Of a stretch of DNA of 64,000 bases, positions 59,761 to 64,000 are shown one piece after another. The stretch lies in contig NC_030386.2 of the NCBI RefSeq assembly GCF_001625215.2, positions 20,926,545 to 20,990,544 of the forward strand, given 5' to 3'. This DNA comes from Daucus carota subsp. sativus (Eukaryota; Streptophyta; Magnoliopsida; Apiales; Apiaceae). The notes under the pieces were generated by a model that saw nothing but the letters and a program-made list of their open reading frames with translations, did no database searches and had not been told where the DNA came from. Position 1 is the first letter of the stretch. Each line of letters starts with the position of its first letter. Made by a program: the position numbers and the translations under genes.

Positions 59761-60205
59761 TAAGGGGTTCGTGAGCTACTCGAGCTCGACTCGTAAGATA
59801 TTCGAATTTGATTAGGTAATAATCGAGCCGAGCTCGAGCTCGAGCTATTTGGATGTTTTATCGAGCCCAGCTCGAGATTCAAATTACTCGGCTTGTAAGG
59901 TTCGCGAGCCTTATCGAGCCTCTACTATTTTTTAATTTTTTATTATAAAAATATTTTTACAAAAATATTTAATATTTTATTTATAATTTATATAAATAAA
60001 CGAATCGCCAAACATATCATATTTCGAGTTTTTATTGATATATGGTGACTCGATTCGAGCTTTCGAGCCGAACTCGAGCCTATCGAATCGTTTACGAGCC
60101 GAGTTTTGAAGGTTCGGTCGAACTCGAGTCTCGAACTTTTCGGTCGAGCTCGAGCCGAGCCTGACAGTATTCGACTCGGCTCGGCTCGACTCGATTACAC
60201 CTGTA
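59761..60205. mobile_element. hAT-type MITE with reiterated GCTCGAG
   Basis: The left end TAAGGGGTTCGTGAGC and right end (reverse complement TACAGGTGTAATCGAG) bracket a unit rich in CGAGCTCGAG words in both orientations around an AT core. Flanking 8-mers GCCGTAAC and CCCGTACC match at 6 of 8, so it is older or the edges are slightly off. Confidence 0.6.
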
Positions 60206-60829
60206 CCCGTACCTTGTTCATTGAAATCTGGGATTGATTTGAATATACTTTTAGAATATCTGTTATCCTAATCCGAAGCCATGAATTGCCACCCCCTGCT
60301 GAAACCTGAAAGTGCCAACAGAACAGACTACTAGTGCATGACCATGACATGATAGCATCATTAGACGGGATTGGGCGGCGGGCATGGAAGATGGACACTT
60401 GTCTGGTCCTCTTTATTTTTCGCCACAATTTTGTGTGTACAATACCATCAGTATTCGCTAGGGGCAGCGCCGGCTTCAGATCGCCCCGGTTTCTGTAGAA
60501 CTATTTTTTTAATATTATAAATTAAAATATTTCATGTTTAAATTTCCTGCTAAAATTTTAGACCATTTTATCAAAAAAATTTCAAAATATATTAATGTAT
60601 TATTACAACAAAAAATACTAATAATATAAATATTTTCATGCAAACCAACTCAACTTAACTAATAATTTGATGCTACACTTCGTCAAAAAAAAAAAATTGA
60701 TATTACACGTAAAGTTACACAAAATATCGTTTCTGCTGACAGGAGCTGTTTGTTATTATTAGTTCCATAGGAATATTACGCTTTTATCATTAAGTTTGTT
60801 ATTCTTCTATATTGCCTTTGGGGAATGAT
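60206..60829. other. Intergenic, no supported gene
   Basis: AGGGGCAGCGCCGGCTTCAGA near 60,461-60,481 resembles a hAT terminus with no partner found. A 77-codon minus frame at 60,195-60,428 has no support. Confidence 0.45.
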
Positions 60830-61079
60830 TAGGGGTGACAATTTCGGGTAACAAAGTCGTGTTCATGTCAGAAATCAAGTCGATTTCGAGTCAAGCTAAA
60901 ATCACTTAAAATTAATTAAAATTGAAAATTGAAGTTATTAGAATTGAAATTCTAATTCCGGGTCATTTCGAGTCTATTCCGGGTCAATCATGTGATTTTC
61001 AGGTCACTTTCGGGTTTCGTCTCAGTAAATCGGGTGGCGGGTTCGAGTCGGGTTCGGGTCGTGTCTTATATTATCACTC
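60830..61079. mobile_element. hAT-type MITE with reiterated TTCGGGT
   Basis: The left end TAGGGGTGACAATTTCGGGT faces a right end whose reverse complement begins GAGTGATAA. Flanks GAATGATT and GAATGAAT match at 7 of 8. ~250 bp, with CGGGT words on both sides. Confidence 0.7.
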
Positions 61080-61632
61080 GAATGAATGATATTATTTGAA
61101 TGATTTAAAATTGTTGTGCTTCTAGAAAAATATAGAGAAAATATTTTTGTTATATAAATAATAATATATTGATAATAATTTTAATATTTATATATTTTTA
61201 AATGTATATTAAAAATAATGATTTTTGTAAGACCTGACAGTAAAATCTTTGACAAATTTCGTCATTATCAGGGCGGAACGGAATAGTATAACGCTTTTAT
61301 CATTGAGTTGTCAGTTGTGTACACTGTACTGTACACACGGGGCCTTTATCCTCATTATTCTTCTATAGAGTACTACCTTTAGTCTTTAGAGAATAAATGA
61401 TCCTTCAAAAGAGAAAGCCGGGGACCAGGATTACGCAGTTGGGATAGTGCTGTCCTGTTATAGAAACTTGCATTGAAAATTATATATATGTTTATTGTTT
61501 AGTAATAAATTTATTATAAATATAATTTTGATGTATAATTAAACAAATAATGATTTTCATGAAATTTGACAATGAAATTTGTTACTCCTATGTCTCGGCT
61601 AATTCTTTGGTTTGAATACGGAGGTTAACAAA
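61080..61632. other. AT-rich intergenic, nothing recognised
   Basis: No supported frame or terminal repeat is seen. Confidence 0.5.
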
Positions 61633-61634
61633 TA

Positions 61635-61915
61635 CTCCCTCCGTCCCATCCATTTCTTTACACTTTCTTTTTTGGGGTGTCCCACTCAATTCTTTACATT
61701 TCAAAACTTACCAAAAATAGTTAATGGGTCCCACCACTTCTCCACTTTTCTTTCCTTTTCACACTATTTTTACTCCACTATCTTCTTTTTATACATTAAA
61801 AATCAATGGGTCCCACCACTTTACCCACTTTTCTTCCTCTTTTCCACTATTTTATACATATTCCTTAACCTCCGTGCCCAACCCATTTGATAAGAAATGG
61901 GTGGGACGGAAGGAG
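61635..61915. mobile_element. Stowaway-type MITE
   Basis: The ends CTCCCTCCGTCCCATCCATT and GGGTGGGACGGAAGGAG lie between TA dinucleotides (61,633-61,634; 61,916-61,917). 281 bp. The frames in it are compositional. Confidence 0.88.
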
Positions 61916-61917
61916 TA

Positions 61918-62113
61918 TATATAGAGTAGTGGAAAAATGAAAAAAAAAGTAGGTGAAATAGTGGGACATATTAATTTTTAATATATATAAAAGAGTAGGT
62001 GGAATAAAAATAATGTGAGACGGGAGGAAAGGTGAAAAAGTGACGAGATTCATTAACTTCTTTGATAATTTTTGGAATGTAAAGAATTGGTTAGGACATC
62101 TCAAAAAGTAAAC
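61918..62113 (-). mobile_element. Inverted, diverged relative of the neighbouring Stowaway
   Basis: Read on the minus strand it follows the same order of motifs as 61,635-61,915 (AATTCTTTACATT, TAGTTAATG-like, CACTTTTTCACC, CATTAAAAATTAAT, GTCCCAC), with many substitutions and no outer CTCCCTCCGT end. Together they form an imperfect ~480-bp fold-back. Confidence 0.6.
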
Positions 62114-63262
62114 GACATGAGCACAATTTTTTCATAAAAATTGACAAAGTGACATTTTCTAAGAATATGAAGATCTACTTTTACTTAAAAACATATGCTC
62201 AGAGCGAGTATAATTTGGCTTGGACTTTCGTCAGCATGATTATATGATGATATCTGCTCGCAATGAAAGCGTTAAATATTTTCACACTAACGATATCTGT
62301 TGCTTACTATACTTTCTTTTCTTAGAATAGTGTTAGATAACCTATAAAACATTTTCAAAACGTTTATCTCATCCCATGATATATGTATATATAATGACAT
62401 ATGTATGATTTTCATTTATGGGCATATAGCTACACGTGAAATTATATTATTACTAAAAAAAATCAATCATTTAGATAATTACATTTATGTTTTAAAGAAT
62501 TTTTGATTTTTTCCAAAATGAATTGCAGAGTCTCTTGAACTTTTATTTTTAAATAATTAACTTTGATCCAACAGATGGTAGAGATGGTAGAGTATTATAG
62601 ACGCAAAAATCGAAATTAATCGATGAGCCACCGCCTAGTAATTAATGAATAATCATGTATTAATCGAAATGATTAATGAGGATATTAATCGAATAAAATA
62701 AAATAATATTACAATATTTAATTTATTAAATTTGTTATATTAATTTAAAAATATATATTATAATCAACAGAAATAAAAATATCGAATCAACATAATATTT
62801 TGTAATAATTGATCGAAAAATTAGTCGGTCAATGTTACAAATAAGGATCCAACACAATTGTCCCAGCAACAATGGCACGCGTGGAGAAAACAAAATCAAC
62901 GTAACTAAAAAGAGATCATATCCATAATTATTTATGCAAATGAAGATCTCAACAGAGATTAGCCGGTACTGAACCTTTTATACTATTATATTTCATAGGC
63001 ACCAGGTGTCTCATTCTCATAATTACAAGAATAGTTAAAAAAGGATGTTGAGAAAATTATATTATTTACTTGTAGCAGATACGTTGACCTTAAAATCTTT
63101 TACATATTTTTTTACGGACGCTTTCTGTTGCTTCCACCGCAACAATCACAAAATTAATTTTTAAATCTTAGAATAGTTAGCAAATCATCATTTGTTTAAT
63201 TTCCAGTAAAATGTCACCCGACAACATGACAATCCGATCTCAACGAATCCAATCAATATAAA
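62114..63262. other. AT-rich intergenic, ATTAATCGA-rich patch
   Basis: Around 62,605-62,700 ATTAATCGA words recur, as at 42,540-42,660 in the Helitron nest. Both are likely related AT-rich MITE remnants. No gene. Confidence 0.4.
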
Positions 63263-63626
63263 GAAGCGAGAGGCGTGTAGATGGCGTCTCTCACATCGCT
63301 CCGTTCTATTTTTCTATTTTTTTGGAATTTTTGGAAATATTAAAAATTAAAATTTTTTTTTTTTTAGTTTTGAGTATATTGGAAGCAAGTTTCAGAATCT
63401 GATTTTGTTTCAGATTATTTATGGAATATAGTAGCTTGATATATAAAGGAGAAGCGAGGGGCGTGTAGGTTGGCGCTTCTCACATCGCTCTGTTTTATTT
63501 TTCTAATTTTCTAAAATTTTTGGAAATATCAAAAATCAGAACTGCCTTTTTTAGTTTCGGGTATATTGGAAGCAAGTTTCAGAATTTGATTTTATTTTAG
63601 ATTATTTATGGAATATAGTAGCTTGA
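63263..63626 (+). repeat. 188-bp tandem duplication upstream of a putative promoter
   Basis: Unit 1 (63,263-63,450) and unit 2 (63,451-63,626) both open GAAGCGAG and share CTCACATCGCTC, GGTATATTGGAAGCAAGTTT-like sequence and ATGGAATATAGTAGCTTGA. Each unit is preceded by TATAAAG (63,257 and 63,443). Several substitutions separate them. Confidence 0.9.
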
Positions 63627-63697
63627 AAGTTTTAATCTGATTTTGTTTCAGAGAATATTTAATTATAAAAAAAATAGCACACAAATCTCTCTACACC

Positions 63698-63894
63698 TAT
63701 AAATACCCCTACGGATTGTAGGGTTTTGGATTATCTAAACACAACCTCCTCTCTCTCTCTCTCAATATCACAACCCTACCTCTCTCTGGTGATAATTCTT
63801 TTTCTCGATTTTTAACTCGGTGGTGCCGTTCTTCTGCAACGATAAGTGAAAATTATTATTGATGGATGATATCAATAAATTAACTGTCAGTGAT
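63698..63894 (+). promoter_or_regulatory. TATA box, leader and possible first exon of a gene cut by the window edge
   Basis: TATAAATA at 63,698-63,705 is followed by a CTCTCTCTCT leader and an ATG at 63,862. That frame runs 11 codons (MDDINKLTVSD) to a donor GTATGTTTG at 63,895. The structure fits a spliced plant gene continuing to the right, or the leader of an LTR element. The product cannot be named. Confidence 0.4.
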
Positions 63895-64000
63895 GTATGT
63901 TTGTTGGTTATTATTATAATATTTGTTTTGTTTTTCGGACATGTTTATTGTTAATTTTTTTCTGATTTACTTTGTATACTGGAAAAAAAATTAATCATGC

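Noticed and set aside
62580..62840. Possible seventh hAT MITE (ATTAATCGA-rich)
   Set aside because: No matching terminal inverted repeats or 8-bp duplication could be found; kept only as a compositional remark.

Overview
The window looks like eudicot plant nuclear DNA, probably an asterid, but the species cannot be fixed from sequence alone. It is AT-rich, genes have many short GT-AG introns, and nearly all space between genes is transposon-derived. Protein families are plant-typical: an A-type ARIADNE RBR ligase, a DUF547 protein, a class 1 phytoglobin, a DC1 protein, a P-type PPR, a class II small heat-shock protein, TOM6 and a LACS2-type acyl-CoA synthetase.

Layout. 1-11,715 is one Ty3/gypsy chromovirus array on the minus strand: a partial 3' LTR (1-1,730), an internal region with one open gag-pol frame and an extra upstream ORF (1,731-7,700), a complete ~3.7-kb LTR (7,701-11,420), and a 295-bp stub of a second internal region. 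11,716-14,450 holds a Stowaway fragment, a non-autonomous Helitron and a small MITE. 14,683-20,039 is an ARIADNE gene (7 exons). 20,040-24,400 is repeats, including a 4 x 35-bp tandem array and a hAT MITE with a perfect 8-bp target duplication. 25,248-28,677 is a DUF547 gene (9 exons) with a hAT MITE in its last intron. 31,418-32,793 is a phytoglobin gene that appears to carry extra in-frame 5' exons, followed by an unrecognised minus-strand gene (33,435-34,148). Two copies of a ~500-bp poly(A) retroposon bracket this pair. 36,363-37,187 (minus) is a DC1 gene. 37,188-44,290 is transposon-rich: hAT MITEs, a broken hAT-type transposase with an 86-bp inverted copy of its own C-terminus, and a nest of Helitron ends. 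44,291-45,787 is an intronless PPR gene whose upstream region is a hAT MITE. 47,504-47,977 is a small heat-shock gene with heat-shock elements. 50,428-50,589 (minus) is the short TOM6 gene. 53,638-59,109 is the LACS2-type gene (19 exons). 59,110-64,000 is MITEs, a 188-bp tandem duplication and the promoter-like start of another transcription unit cut by the window edge.

The genes look functionally independent, as expected in a plant genome. The features most worth following are the phytoglobin N-terminal extension, the small retroposon with a conserved ~80-codon ORF and a covarying hairpin, the tandem young chromovirus with a leader ORF, and the transposase fold-back. All gene models are by eye: exons were joined only where GT-AG sites and reading frame agree.
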